DNA of 64,000 nucleotides. It comes from Welwitschia mirabilis (taxonomy: Eukaryota; Gnetophyta; Gnetopsida; Welwitschiales). The notes beneath the pieces are model-generated. The model was given only the letters and a program-made list of their open reading frames with translations. It was not told where the DNA came from and made no database searches. The stretch spans positions 126,368,103 through 126,432,102 of the forward strand of contig JBOZIK010000001.1 in NCBI GenBank assembly GCA_051453625.1, read 5' to 3'. Made by a program: the position numbers and the translations under genes. How positions within the stretch are numbered: position 1 is the stretch's first letter; each line of letters opens with the position of its first letter. Below are positions 1-12,824 of the stretch, one piece after another.

Positions 1-149
1 CATATATTTCTTTAGCAAAATGTCTTAAATCTTTGAGACATCTTAACAATAAGAAAAATAATAGTGTTTTCCATTACATAGGTCTATATTTTTCATATTT
101 TCTTATATTTTAGTTGTTTTCTTAATTTATATTCTTTACATTCTTGTAA

Positions 150-2633
150 ATATGATTAGCAGAAAGTCTGTTGGTTCTTCTAGAGGCAAAGAACAAGTTT
201 TAGAGCAACAAAGATTATAATATGAGCCTCAGTTATACCATGAGGCAACTAGTAGAAGATTTGGAATATGGTCCAAAAATTTGATTATTGTAGAAAGAAC
301 TCTTGGTTTTCAAAGACATCACAGAGATCAGTTTTTTTCATATTTTACTTGTCTTAGATGGAAAATAATCATTTAGTTAAACCACCTAGATGGAAAATAA
401 TCATTTAGATAGACCAAACTATCCTAGATGTAGTTATAGGAGAATTCTATGTGAACATAGATAAAATTGATAATAGCACAGATGCATTTCAAATGCAAGC
501 TAGAGGTACTTCATTGTACATTATTTTTAGTTTTTTTAATTTCTTGCTTAGCATAGATGATATGAATGTTCCTTAGACTTATGATTATTCTTTTAAGAAA
601 ATATTCAGTTTTAGAGTTATCAATGTATCATGGCATGATATGAGTAATGTTTTAGTTGAATACATAAGAGTAAATTTTGTGAAAAGCATTGAGCACAAAG
701 AAATGGATCTAGATGCCTCAATTCTTAGTTTGATCATGTTTTATAGTATTTTAGTTAGAGGAGGTAATCATAGCTATTGTAAACCATTATAGACCTTTAT
801 TATATATTTCTTACTCACTAGATTAAAGATATATTTGGATTTCATTTTGTGCATAAATATCATCTCTCTATTTTATAAGGGTCAAACATTTGATCACCCT
901 CATTAATTTTATCATTAGCAGTGCATTTCAATTCCACACATAAATCTCATTTGCCATAAGAATCTATTAGTAGAGTTTAGTTTTTAAAAAAAAAAAAAAG
1001 TAGAGTAGCAATGCTAACAGGTAGAGCCATAAGTAGGAGGCCTTCACAATTTCAACAATCATATTCTATTATTGCTCAAACTTTTTCATCTATCAAAAAA
1101 GGACTAAAATCAATTGTAAAAATGATTTGTAATATTAGCAAAAACATGTTAAGGCTTAAGAAACACAAATAAGTAGCAAGTGAGGGTGAGGTACTAGTAA
1201 AGAGTTAAAAATCCATGACAACTTCCTTGTGGTCATATTTAGAGGAAGAATTAGAAGAAGACGAGGAAGTAAAACCTTCAATTCCACATGGCACTAATAT
1301 GACTCTAACAAAGTGGGTGATAGTAAATCTATAAATGAGTTATTTGGATATGAGGCATAGGATTTAAGGGATTATCATGCTCTCATGGAGGCATATGTAT
1401 AAGAAAAGTGATAGGCTCTAGAACCTTCATAGCAAAGGCCACAATAGGAAATAGAGTCTAAGATATTAGATGCACTTCCTCCTATCATTTGTTGTTCACA
1501 TTGTAAGATTTTTATTTGTCCTTTTACTCAGCCATCATTAATACATTCCATAGTTTAATCACCTTAACCTATACCTTCTTCACCTTCATTGCATCTATCA
1601 TCATCTCCACCATCACATATATAGCCCATATAAATGTCACCCATCTTCATTGTATAGCTACAATCATCTTTTGTAGAGATGAGCACTGCTAGTTTCTTTG
1701 AAACACCTATCACTTCTTAAACATACCAACATATGAGAAAACAAGTTCATGATGTTCCTGGTGATACATCTAAGTACCCCTCTAGGAAACACCATACTTT
1801 ACCTTTCACTTCCTTTTTATCCTACACCCAATTAACCTTTACCACTAATGATGGTAATGACAGTAATAAAGAAGGATAAGGAATGCATTATATGAGTGAA
1901 TCTACTCTTAATGATTAGAGCCTTTTCTTTGATATCCAAAAAGAGGGAGAAGTTTAACAAATCAGTGCGAAAACTAGGATACTTTTTAGGCATGAAGTTT
2001 TTATTTACAAGATATTAGATTGGATCCCTAAATATTATCATTATTTCTTAATGATTGCTCATGTTATTTTGGAATACATTTTTGTTATCTCTATTGATGT
2101 TATTTGGCATACTTATTATTAGCACACTTTTTCTATTGATACTTCTATGTTTTAAAATCATGCTTCCTTTGGCACATTTTTCAAATTTTAAGCTCTGGTT
2201 ATTGTTAATGATCTTTATGTTACTAACTCATTATTTACTATGGCATGCTCTAATGTTCATTATTATTTAGCATAATACCATAATCATATTATTAGATGAT
2301 ATTTTATTAGCATAAAATTTGTATTATCATGCTTTAATTTTCTTTTGTGATATGTTATTAAAATTGCAAATATCATGGATATTTGAATAACAAATTTCAT
2401 AATTTATTAATTATCTTTATGCTTTTATTTGATTTCTCAAGTGGTATATTAATATATCTTAATCCATTTTTTCAAGTAATATATCTATGTGCCTTTATCA
2501 TGGTTAATGTTATGTTTTTCCAATATCCTTGAAAATTTTGATTATTTGCATTTCTTTAAAGTATGAATATTTATTTTTTAGTTGATTAAATGATATTTCA
2601 CTAATAATATTTTCCAAATTTTAGACATCGTTG
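150..2633 (+). pseudogene. Post-pol ORF of a SIRE-like/copia element (decayed)
   Basis: Not a host gene. From the ATG near 151 a plus-strand frame can be followed through several stops and shifts. At about 430-880 it has the layout of the domain annotated in plants as 'putative plant transposon protein' (an FY-x-N block, then a G-x-S-L-Y-I block, then SIDDMN and SFRVINVSWHDM-like segments). A Ser/Pro-rich, low-complexity part follows at 1500-1700. The frame runs up to a polypurine tract and an LTR, so it sits where SIRE-like copia elements carry a third ORF after pol; the same domain type recurs at 40662-41699 before another 3' LTR. Gag and pol would lie left of the window. The exact function of this domain is unknown to me. 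The family link rests on pattern, not on a search. Confidence 0.5.
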
Positions 2634-2646
2634 AAAATGGGGAGAT
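2634..2646 (+). other. Polypurine tract before 3' LTR
   Basis: The purine run AAAATGGGGAGAT directly precedes a TATTAG start that looks like a decayed TGTTAG/TGTTGG LTR start. This is the usual plus-strand priming layout of copia elements and fixes the orientation as plus. Confidence 0.6.
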
Positions 2647-4212
2647 TATTAGTAAATCTGGTTTTGATGATTCTACTTGTTAAATATTTTATGTTATTGT
2701 GTATTAATAAGTACTAGACAATGATGATTCTTCAAAGATGATACTTCACAAAAATGATTAATTAATAAATTGAAAAATCAGTTATTTGAAGATGTTCAGA
2801 AAATTGAAGACATCTTAGGTAAAGATATCTAGGAAATTGAAGACATCTTAGATGTACCCAAATTTAAGTCACAAAGACCACTATATCATTAAATACAATC
2901 ATGTTAAAAGTTGAACTTGACATAGAAAAAGACATCTATACGTTTGAATACATCTATACTAAGCTAAAATAGATAATAGAGTTAATTTGATTTTTGACTA
3001 ATATCTTATATTTTAGATGAGCTATCAACTTATACATCTCAGATTCAAGATCATAGAGACCTAAGGATTATACAAAGCAAGTTTTATCAAAATCTAAGTG
3101 AGTTCACTGAATATGTCTACAAGTTAAAGATGTCTACAACTTAAAGATGTCTGACTCTTTAGTAAATGTCTACAAATATCAATATGTTTTAGATCAAATT
3201 TCATATTTATAAAAATCAAAGATACACATCTAATGCCTATACATTTTCTATCTATTACATGATGATTACAAAGTTAAATGGCTACATTTCATACTAAAAT
3301 GACTAAATCCTATTTAACTGTATAAAGTCTTGATATAATAAAACAAATCAAAACTTTTGAGACTTTAACAAAAACACAACTTCTGAACTTTTAACACATA
3401 AAGATTAGATCAAGCATAGAGCAAAGACCATACATGAAAGAAACTTCTTATGAACAATCAAAGAGATAATTGTGCAGAGGAGCTTGTATTGTTTTCATCA
3501 TTTGCTCTTGGATCTTATATTACTTCATTATTCTTCTACACTCATGATGATAATAACAACAAGGAACTCAAGTCTCTTCAAAGATATATCTTTTAGACTT
3601 TTTATTGCATTATATCTTTGGTTCTATATTACTAGATTATCTTATCATTAAATATTATTTTAAGCTCATTATTAAATTATTCTCTTTGTAAGACAACCCT
3701 TGTATGAGTATGCATTTGAGATAGTACCTCTAAGCACTTTTTTTATTATAAGATTCATGATGACCTAAAAAACCATTATTTCCTTGTGGGGAAGAAAATC
3801 TTGTCTTGAGAGGAAACTCTCATCATTGTAAGGTTTGTGGTGTTCCTATGAAAACCACTATTTCCTTGTAAGAAAGAGTGTTGTTTTGTGAGGAGACTCT
3901 CATTATGGTAATGTTTGTGGTATGCCTATGAAAATCATTATTTCTATATAGAGAAGAGAGTATTACCTTACAAGGAGACTCTCACTTGTTATAAGATTAG
4001 TGGTGCAATAGAAAATCACTATTTTCTTAGAGGTTAAGAATATCTAAAGGTATGAGTAGAAGCTATCCTTTGTATGTGGATGTACCTAGGTTAGGAAATG
4101 ACAATAACTTGGGAAGGTATTTGTATTGTGTGTTTTTCATTCTATTATTTCTTTAAATCTTTATTTGACAGAATTCATTCACCCCTTCCCTTTGAGTTTA
4201 TAATTCTCAACA
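2647..4212 (+). repeat. 3' LTR of plus-strand copia-type element
   Basis: Begins right after the polypurine tract and ends in TCTCAACA, a CA end typical of LTRs, giving about 1.57 kb. The partner LTR is outside the window, so both borders come from signals rather than from an LTR pair. It contains a minisatellite at 3743-4035. A CTTTGTAAGA-like and polyadenylation context lies upstream of the end, but I could not define U3/R/U5. Confidence 0.5.
3743..4035 (+). repeat. ~84-bp minisatellite inside LTR, about 3.5 units
   Basis: Repeated units share GAGGAGACTCTCAT, AAGGTTTGTGGTG, CCTATGAAAA and CACTATTTCCTTG blocks in the same order. Copies differ at many sites, so the array is old. Confidence 0.7.
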
Positions 4213-7200
4213 TAAGGTTAAAATGTAATTATTCTTTTCATTATATATATTAACATGTAAATCATAGTTTATATTCTATATGGTATGAATTAATTCAATG
4301 ATATACATGATTAAATTAAATTATTATTTAATCTAATATTTAACATAATCTTTAATATTTTAAATATAGTAAAATACCTTTGTTTTTATGTATTATATCA
4401 TTGAAGATAGAAATTTAAATAATCCAAATAACATATAACTAGTAAACTAAGAGAATTAAGGTCCTTTAACAAGAATTTCCTTTATTCTAAAGCATAAGAT
4501 TTTACTACAATAAAAATAATATAAAATAAAGATAAAGATATAAAATTTAATAATATTTCACCTAATTACACTCTTTAACTTTATTAGTTTATAGTTTAAT
4601 GTAGTATATTAAATTCTTACCTTGACAAAAATGTTGAAGTAATATGTTTTTATCTTATTACAATGATAAAATAGGGATTTGTGGTATCTTAGTAAATCAT
4701 ATAATGTCAAAGTATGTAATGCAAGGTTTCTCTTATTCTTGAGTATTACCAAGTTATTCACACATGAGGATCTTGGTAATAGTATTTACTTCCTTTCCAT
4801 ATTCATTTATCATATAAGTTAAATAGACTCATTTAACTTTATTGTGTATCATATAAGAAAAATGAATCCTAGTAAAATTAACTTGTAGTTAAACAAGAGT
4901 TTTTTTCCCTTTTTTCTTTTTTTCAATGATAATTCCTAGAAAATTCAGACAACTAAATTACTAGGTATCTAGGAACACTTACATGCAAGATATTACATAC
5001 AATGTTACATAGTTATCAAAGATAAAGTTATTATAACATTCAACAAAACCATAGAAAGAATACCATATCCAAGATAAAAAAAGATATCATTAGATTATAT
5101 ATAGGATAACAATGGTTGAATTTAGATGTATGTTAAATGTTTGTGTTATAATTAATAAATATCATATTTTTATATATGATACTTTTAGTACTAAGACCTA
5201 ATGATAGATAAATGTACTTGTCTTACATAAGGCTTATATTGTTTATTAGGATTAATAATAACCCATATTACTCATCATAAAACACATGTAATAGTGTATT
5301 ATTTATTCCTTCATACACATAAGATTTAAAATTTCTATACTGGTACTACCCCAATCTTATATATATCTTATACTAATGTCAATTCATTCATATAAGAAAT
5401 AAAATAACTTAATAATAAGATCAATGATCACATTCTTTCACATACAGAGTGCTATATTTACTAATAATAACTAACATTATTATCATTAGTAACATGTTGT
5501 ATTTTTTTTTGTAATATGCTAAGCCTTACCTAATGATATCCCAAAAAAAATTGGTATCTACCTTGTTATAGAGTGTACTTTATATCTAAGATAAATAGGC
5601 TCTAACTTCCAAGGAATGGAATAGAAATTTTAAATAAAAACTAGGGTTGTTAATTATAGAACATTCTTGAACAAGGACCACATGGAATATCTAATGTTTT
5701 TTAATATATATATTATTCATTCAAATAAAATCAAATACTAAAATAAAAATAAGTATAATTCTTTAAAAGAAGTAGATAATAATGGATTAATAATCAGTTT
5801 TTTCCATCTCTTATTTATTATCAACAACTATCTGAAAAAGAGTGCAGATTTTTATGAATTCAAGTTGACTAACTTCATAACGACTCAAATAATGGTAAAT
5901 ATATGGATAAGTATAGAAGAAAAAGCTAAAATAAAAAGACTACAGTAACTTTTTAGCTACATTATAAATGAGCTATTAAAAAATGAAATAAAGTGATATT
6001 TAGATTCAAGTAAATGGAAAACTCATTGATGTTGTATTTCATTCATAGTAGGTAAAAAGAGCTCTTCCATTTTGAATTTAAAAAATGATAATATTAACAT
6101 CTTTTTTTATGTTGTAATATGACTTTGTCCTTATGTTTTTACTTTTAATTTTTAATTATTGTTTAAATTTAATGGGAGAATATCTAGGTTATAACCATTA
6201 CATTTTATGTAAAAAAATATATTTTTGTTATAAGATCTACTAAGTAAACCTAACCACTAATAGAACTTAATTATTTATATGTTAAAAAAAACTAAAAATG
6301 AATACCAAAAAATTAATGAACTAATATTTCTTTCTCTAATCATTTAAAATGATTACCATGATAAGACATACTTAAGTAAGCTTAAATAAAGGGAACTATG
6401 AAAAAATTATGATTTTCTAATGTAATATAATCTTTTTTAAATATAATTAGTTAATGTATGGGAAATTGTACCTCACTCCCTAGAGTCATTATTCTACTTA
6501 ACTAGCTGAAATCCCATGAGTAAATCCTAATGATCTAGGGGCTAGCCATGAAATATCCTAGCCTTTTCTATAATATATATCTAAGACATTGAATTCTATG
6601 CCTAGTAGTGCCTTAAATACATGGATCTAAATCATAAGCCAATCATGCACCATAGGATTAAAACCTAAGAGATTAGTTCTTCTCATTTTATAAACATGGA
6701 TGGAATAAATATAAATATTTATTAATAAAAAAAGGTATTTTAGATAAGGAAAAAATCATTTACTCTAAAGATATCAAGATAATATCATCATTGTTTAGAG
6801 ATGAAACATCTTATAATGTAAGGCAGGACACAAAATCATGATAAATATCATAAATTCTAAGACATCAATCATCTTAACATATTAAGCCTAATAAATCATA
6901 AGTAATAAAACCTAAAATAATAACAATTAAAGGAATGTACTATTATGTATAAATTAATCATAAATGTGTAAATGATATAAATGAAAAAAAACATTTAATC
7001 AAATTTTATATTTCATTAATCAAAAATGAAGACATAAAACAAATAATAATGAGTTAAGAGATTGGCATGAGGCTTTGCAAAGGATTCTAAAATGATCATT
7101 TTCTTATTTCTAGGAATAGATAAATGGGATTTAGAAACTCATAATGAGAACAACCCTCATCATAATCATAAAAGTTGTTAAGACATTGATGGAGGAACCA

Positions 7201-7232
7201 AGATTAGAAACGAGTTAGGGGAAGAGGAGATT
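4213..7232. other. AT-rich intergenic DNA, no gene recognised
   Basis: About 3 kb of very AT-rich sequence with many short A/T runs and no sustained reading frame, no LTR pair and no motif I can assign. It is probably old repeat debris. Confidence 0.5.
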
Positions 7233-7249
7233 AAATGTAACGATGCATG
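7233..7249 (+). repeat. Left target-site duplication of SINE
   Basis: AAATGTAACGATGCATG matches AAATGTACTGATGCATG at 7502-7518 at 15 of 17 positions. The two copies flank the SINE body. Confidence 0.75.
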
Positions 7250-7501
7250 TCAATGACTACTTATTATAGTGGTAAGGTCATAGATACATGGACCCAGAGG
7301 TCTAAAGTTTAAACCCTAGCAGGGGCATGGAATATAAATGGAATAGATTCTATAAGCCCAGATGCCACTGGGCATTTATGTGGCATAAAAATTACTTATC
7401 CTCTATTGGTGGGAAATACAAATGGCTTAGATTCTATAAGCCCTAGCACCACTCGGCGGTTATGTGGTGTGAAAATTTCCTACCCCTTATCTCAGAAAAA
7501 A
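7250..7501 (+). mobile_element. tRNA-derived SINE
   Basis: The head contains a pol III A-box-like TAGTGGTAAGG (7267-7277) and a B-box-like AGTTTAAACCC (7306-7316) at tRNA-like spacing; the B box looks like GGTTCAAACCC after C-to-T change. The body is two tandem units of about 82 bp (7329-7409 and 7411-7489) sharing AGATTCTATAAGCCC and TATGTGG. The element ends in an A-rich tail and is bounded by a near-perfect 17-bp target-site duplication, the hallmark of LINE-assisted insertion. SINEs encode no protein. It is more GC-rich than its surroundings. The family name is not known to me. Confidence 0.8.
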
Positions 7502-7518
7502 AAATGTACTGATGCATG
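7502..7518 (+). repeat. Right target-site duplication of SINE
   Basis: Follows the A-rich tail and pairs with 7233-7249. Confidence 0.75.
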
Positions 7519-10235
7519 AAATATGGAATTAGATCCAAGATAAAATGATAAATTTCTAACCTTTAAAATTAATCTTTCTTATAAAGCATTAAGATTAGGA
7601 ATTTTACATAAATTTGACATGTTTAATACATTGAATCTAGTTAGAATTGATATTTATTAATTAAAACATTTACTAAAGTTAATTCTTATAGTTGATTTTC
7701 AAATTTTTAAGTTTTAGTTGACATTTAACTTTTTATTGGTCATAATTTATTTATTTATGATGGATATTCATTACCATAAAAGTGGATCCATAACTTTCTG
7801 AAAGGATGGCAAGCCTAATAATTTATACAATAATGTTACTTATATTGCATATCAAGCTTTTAATTTAAATATAAATTACATGTCTTAACTTGCATAGTTA
7901 TCTTTAACAGTTAATATTCCATGATAGATATTTAATATTAAATTAAATCAATGTTTGTTAGTATAAACTACTCACAAAATGTGGTATTTACAAGCTTAAA
8001 CTAATTAATTTAGAAAAGTTTAGATATTTAAAATTATAAAAAAAATTTCAATCATAATAATACTTGTAATACTAGTAAACATCTAATATCATGCTAACAA
8101 CATTAGATGATATCATAATTATAATATATTTAGTGTGTATATATATATATATATATTGATGATACTCTTCTTAATAGTATACAATGTATAATTAATCACC
8201 TACATGAATAAACTTTTAATAACTTAAATTATGTAATCATAGAGACAATACATATGATACGATTCATAATAATCATAAAATCTAAGATTTACACTTATAA
8301 GTGTATATCATGTAACTTAAGGAAATCCTATAAATAAAGTTAGAGTTTAAGGATATCACACTTTAAGGATCATGATATCTTGATGAATCTTATGTAGGAT
8401 TAGATCTTGAAAAGGATTATGTTATTTCTTTTATCCATTATTCATGTCATATAAAATAGGAAATGGATGACACAAAACACCAGTGGCTTATCATGTCTTA
8501 AAATCTATCAACATCTATGAAAGACTTACTCTTTTCTAAAATACCAACAATTTAGTTAGTAGCTCCTACACCAAGGATTATTGCCTAGAATGAGGTTTTA
8601 ACCTTTGGGTATTCATGACTTTTAATGTCCTTTGGGTAAATATGAATAAATTTTCATTCATACCTTTTATAATTGTAAATATACTCAAAGTACATGGACA
8701 TAGGTTTGTAAAACCCTCCATTACTTCTTTTTCACTTGGAAGTAAGACATTCTAGGAGATGACCTAGGGCTTATTCTTGACATGCACTTTCTATGAAGAC
8801 ATTTATGTCCATGTCTGATTTACTATTTTTGTCATTTTCATTACAACTTTTATAATACCCAATGCAAGCTTACAAATTTCTTATATCCTTTAGACAAACA
8901 TAATACTTTATAACATCTAGCATTTCAAATTCAAGTGCAAGTAGAAATAATATAAACAGAGATAAAGTACCTCTTAGAGCTTATTAAGCATTATTTAAAT
9001 GTTTCTTACTTAGTTTCTTTGGTTCCTCCTCATGAACCTTCACTAATGGATCTTTCTTAGCATAAGAATAGAAAAAATAACAGGAAGCATGAACATGGCC
9101 TCTTCATTGATAGTGGTATCAAAGAATAAATAAATTAAAGAATCTACATTTCAAAGGTTTAGTTTTATTCCTTCAGACAATTTAGTAAATATTGTAGAAA
9201 CTAAATAGGGTTTTCTATTTTATTTTCATTTTGAATCAATTTATTTCTATTTTTAAACTATGGATTTTGAATCTTTTACTATTTTTTGTTTTATGGCTAG
9301 ATTTGCCTTAGATTATAAACCTTTTTCTTTTAATGAAACTTAGGGTCTAACATGCCTACTTAATATTCTTATTTATCATGTCTTATCTATGAAATCATAT
9401 CAAAGGTTTACTTTGATTAGAATTAATGTTGTATAGGTAAATTTGGACATATTGACTAGTTCCCAAAATCAAGACCTTATAAGTAAAAAATAACATATAT
9501 GAATTATTTGCATCACTAAAAATGGATTAAAAGCATGTAAAACAAACTTATAATCATGCAAAAATATGACAAAATACTATAATAATTAATCATAAAATGG
9601 CTAAAAACATCTATAATTTCATGAAATCTATGGCATAATCAATTACATATGAAAAATAACCTAAATCAAGTAGATGAATCATCACATTAAAAAATCGTAA
9701 TTGAATGATTTAATAATTATGAAGTATCTAAAAAAATTTAAAATTAAACCATAGAAATATCATTTGAAATCATGTATTATTACATATTTTTTAATTTATG
9801 TCATTTGAAATCATGCATTATTAAATAATTTTTTCATTGTTTTTCTTGGGTTTTAGTATTTAATATATGTTTTGATTACATTAGTTTCTCTAAAAATCTT
9901 ATTGCCCTTTAACCAATGGTCTAATAAGCACCTATAAATATTATAAGGGCTATAGGAAAACATCAATAGTTGTAGGATCATTCTACAAGAGGAGTTGGTA
10001 TTTTATAGTTTATGTGGTGTTCTAACATCAAGTAATAAATTTTTATTATTTTTTATTTATTAGTAATTAAAAATTAATGAAATATTCTAATATAACACTC
10101 CAATTGGGTTTAAGCTAAGTTCTCATATGAAATGTATAAAAGAGAAGTGGAAGTAAGTAAGATAAAAATAAGAGAAGATAATAGTGTTTCTTTATGGATC
10201 AAATGCATGGAAGTGAAATTTGGAGTAGTATGATG
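7519..10235. other. AT-rich intergenic DNA, no gene recognised
   Basis: No sustained frame or known motif was seen. A (TA)n run of about 10 repeats lies at 8139-8157. Short A/T tracts dominate. Confidence 0.5.
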
Positions 10236-10473
10236 TGATATTGCAAAGAGCAAGGAGGCTTAGTAGAAAGAAGAGTGGAATTAGAAGATTGACATGAATT
10301 ATAGCTCAACATTTTCCATTAACGAAATCTAAATTTAAAATACAATGTAGACTATACATAGACCCATAAAACGTGGATAAAATCTCATATAATAGCAAGT
10401 GATAACTATCACAAACTAAATCTATATGGTATGTGGCTTATTTCCACTATACCATATTAAAATAGACCTAAAA
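10236..10473 (-). repeat. 3' LTR of compact copia element
   Basis: Matches 12606-12824 over AGAAAGAAGAGTGGA, GACATGAATTATAG, ACTATACATAGACCCA and GATAACTATCACAAA with scattered transitions. Confidence 0.75.
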
Positions 10474-10509
10474 AACCCCTTCTTAATGTTACATTTGGAA
10501 TATATAAAG

Positions 10510-10680
10510 GATTGACATTACATAAGTACATGGGACAAATCAAAGATACATAATTAGGACACATCCAAATACATATATGGGACACATCTAGAACCATAAA
10601 TGGGACACCCAAGCACATACGTGAAACACCCCCAAAATCATAAATGAAACAAACTTAAAATATAGATAGGGCACACCTAA
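10510..10680. repeat. Short tandem array of ATGGGACAC-like units
   Basis: About seven spaced copies of a CATAAATGGGACACAT-like block at roughly 25-30 bp period lie just inside the 3' LTR of the compact copia element. Confidence 0.6.
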
Positions 10681-10789
10681 ATGGATTAAAATCCTCCAAT
10701 AATTTCTTCTATAAGTTCTTTATATTTTGAAACTTCTAGTTGAGAATAAGCTTATACAATTTGAGCTTGATTTTTCAAATTGCCATTAA

Positions 10790-11340
10790 TTAAATTCCAC
10801 TATTCTTGAATGCAATTCACAGACATATATCCTCAGTTATTATAATAGAATTATTTCACATGTTCCTTGTCAGTGTACTTGTCTCTACTTTGAAATTTTT
10901 ATATTTGAACAACTAGAGATCCTTGAGAAGATTCTTATTCTTGCATTTTCTTGTATTTTTTAATAAGTATTAAGATTATTTTTCTAATGTGCATGGAATC
11001 TTCTTTAATGTAAAAACAATATGAGCATATCTAGATGAAAGACTACTAAGAAGAATGTCTTTGGCATCTTCATCATTAATCTTTGAATTTACAGTAACAA
11101 GTTAGGCTAAAAGAGATCTAAAGTCGTTTATATGTTGATTCATATCTTTTAAATAATTCATTCTTAAGCTATACAATTGATATTTTAATTCCTATTTAGC
11201 TTCATTTTCACTTAAATTAAGCTATACAATTGATATTTTAATTCCTATTTAGCTTCATTTTCACTTAATTCCTATTTTAATGTCTTACTTAAATTAACAT
11301 GATGAAATAATTATCCTCAATACTAATCTAACAAAAGAAA
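10790..11340 (-). pseudogene. copia gag (UBN2-type) fragment
   Basis: Minus-strand translation gives LYSLRMNYLKDMNQHINDF, then NDEDAKDILLSSLSSRYAHI. This is the core of the copia Gag/UBN2 capsid family (QLYSLRM, hydrophobic spacing, then EDKALLLLNSLPSSY-like block). Gag would form the virus-like particle that packages element RNA. Stop codons interrupt it, several at positions where a Gln codon would fit. A 53-bp exact tandem duplication (11164-11269) lies within it and breaks the frame. No pol follows before the LTR. Confidence 0.75.
11164..11269. repeat. 53-bp tandem duplication, two near-identical copies
   Basis: The block beginning TTAAGCTATACAATTGATAT occurs at 11164 and again at 11217. 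The copies look identical, unlike the rest of the decayed element, so the duplication is much younger than the insertion (or is an assembly effect). Confidence 0.85.
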
Positions 11341-12592
11341 GGGCTTCGTAATCCTCTTTTTCCCATTGGTTAATTTTATTAGGATATTTTGGCTTTGGTA
11401 CTTTACCACTAACAAACTTTCACAATCTTTATTAATTAACAATAATTGTATTTTTACTTACCTTGTATGGAAATTCTTTCCATTAAATTTTTCCATATCC
11501 CTTTTCACTATCTTACTAAGCAAAGTAAGGTAGGAGTTGGTAATTTTAAGCCTTTACAAGAATTACTTTTAAAGAGAATAGTTACTACCCCTTCTTAATG
11601 TGGACCCCCTCTCCTCACATCACTCAAAAATAATTTAATTATGATAGTTTTACAAATAGAATATATAGTATTACATGAGGAAAAAAGTATTATTCCTAAG
11701 ATTTGAAACCTAGACCTCATAGTTAATTCCCTAATCCCTTCATGGTAATTACTTCAACTCCATTTTAATTAAGGAAAAAAATGCCCTTCTAAATTCTTTG
11801 TCTTAGAAACCTTATTAATCATGATTCCAACACCCTAGACTAATGCTAGAAGAGTTCCTCCCAAAACTATAGATCTTGTAGTGGTGTACATTTCATTGTA
11901 GGATAAGATCTAATGTGGCTCTTATTTAATATTTAGCAAGACTTAAATTAGCATTAATTCTTTGAATTTTTAAAATAGTTACATCAATTAGTTGGGGTAG
12001 AAAAACCTTATAAATTCAATAAAAGATCCATGAATGATCTTTAAAAAATGGATGAATACTAACTACAACACAACCAATTGCACTGGCAATGGCTACCGAT
12101 TAAAGTCTAGTGACAGCCCTAAAAAGCACACTTTTTTCAATCCCTATAGCTATGCTATTCAAGATATATCCTTACCATTTCTTATAGAAATGCTTCCACT
12201 CTCTATTCTTGTGTAAAGAAGTCAGATGATACTAGGCTTGTTGTCAAACTTTCTTCCACTATGACCAAATGCATTTAAGAACCTATTATTCTATATTTTA
12301 AGCAAATACCCTAGTTTTGGCATCTTTAAACCTTTAACTAGGTTAATTTAAGCTTTAGAAATAGACAAAATGTAAGATTTGAGATTAATTTTCTTGTTTC
12401 ATAGTCTTTCTAGACTTAGATAATTGTAACACAAATGGTTAGAGGTACATTTGATTTACAATAGAAATTTCTAAAGAGGAAAGATAACTAAGTAGAACCT
12501 TATGAGTTAGGCCCTTTATCTTTATGTGTTTGAGTTTTTAATAACAAGGAGATTTAAGGAGTGGATTTAGAGCCTACACTTCTCAGATTTTT

Positions 12593-12604
12593 CTCTAATA
12601 CCAA
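12593..12604 (-). other. Primer-binding site (tRNA-iMet type)
   Basis: Minus-strand TTGGTATTAGAG, two bases inside the 5' LTR end, fits the complement of the initiator tRNA 3' end used by copia elements. Confidence 0.7.
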
Positions 12605-12605
12605 T

Positions 12606-12824
12606 TGAGATTTTAAAGCACGAGAAAAGTTACCAGAAAGAAGAGTGGAGCCAAAAGATTGGCATGAATTATAGTTCATCATTCTGCATTGACAAAATAC
12701 AAATTTAAAAGATGATGTATACTATACATAGACCCACATACAATATCTAATGATAACTATCACAAAAAGAATTTATATGATACATGGATCATTCCCAGTA
12801 TACCATATCAAAATAAACCCAACA
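12606..12824 (-). repeat. 5' LTR of compact copia element
   Basis: TGTTGGG start and CA end on the minus strand; pairs with 10236-10473. Confidence 0.75.

Larger units (their letters stand above)
10236..12824 (-). mobile_element. Compact copia-type element with gag only
   Basis: The two ends are direct repeats of each other (10236-10473 and 12606-12824). On the minus strand the right copy starts TGTTGGG and ends CA, followed by TTGGTATTAGAG (12593-12604), which matches the usual plant primer site for initiator-Met tRNA. AAGAAGGGG on the minus strand next to the left LTR is a polypurine tract. The 2.1-kb interior has a copia gag segment but I see no protease, integrase or RT, so this is an internally deleted or non-autonomous element. 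Flanking 5-mers (TGATG / TAGTG) are only a weak target-site match. Confidence 0.75.

Noticed and set aside
2055-2270. 71-codon hydrophobic frame on the plus strand
   Set aside because: Leu/Ile/Phe-rich because of T-rich sequence within a decayed element ORF region; no family match.
3743-4035. CRISPR-like array
   Set aside because: Units are diverged and contiguous without unique spacers, and the setting is a plant LTR.
7267-7316. Possible tRNA gene from A- and B-box-like motifs
   Set aside because: No cloverleaf acceptor pairing could be seen and the unit has a body, A-rich tail and target duplications, so it is a SINE head.
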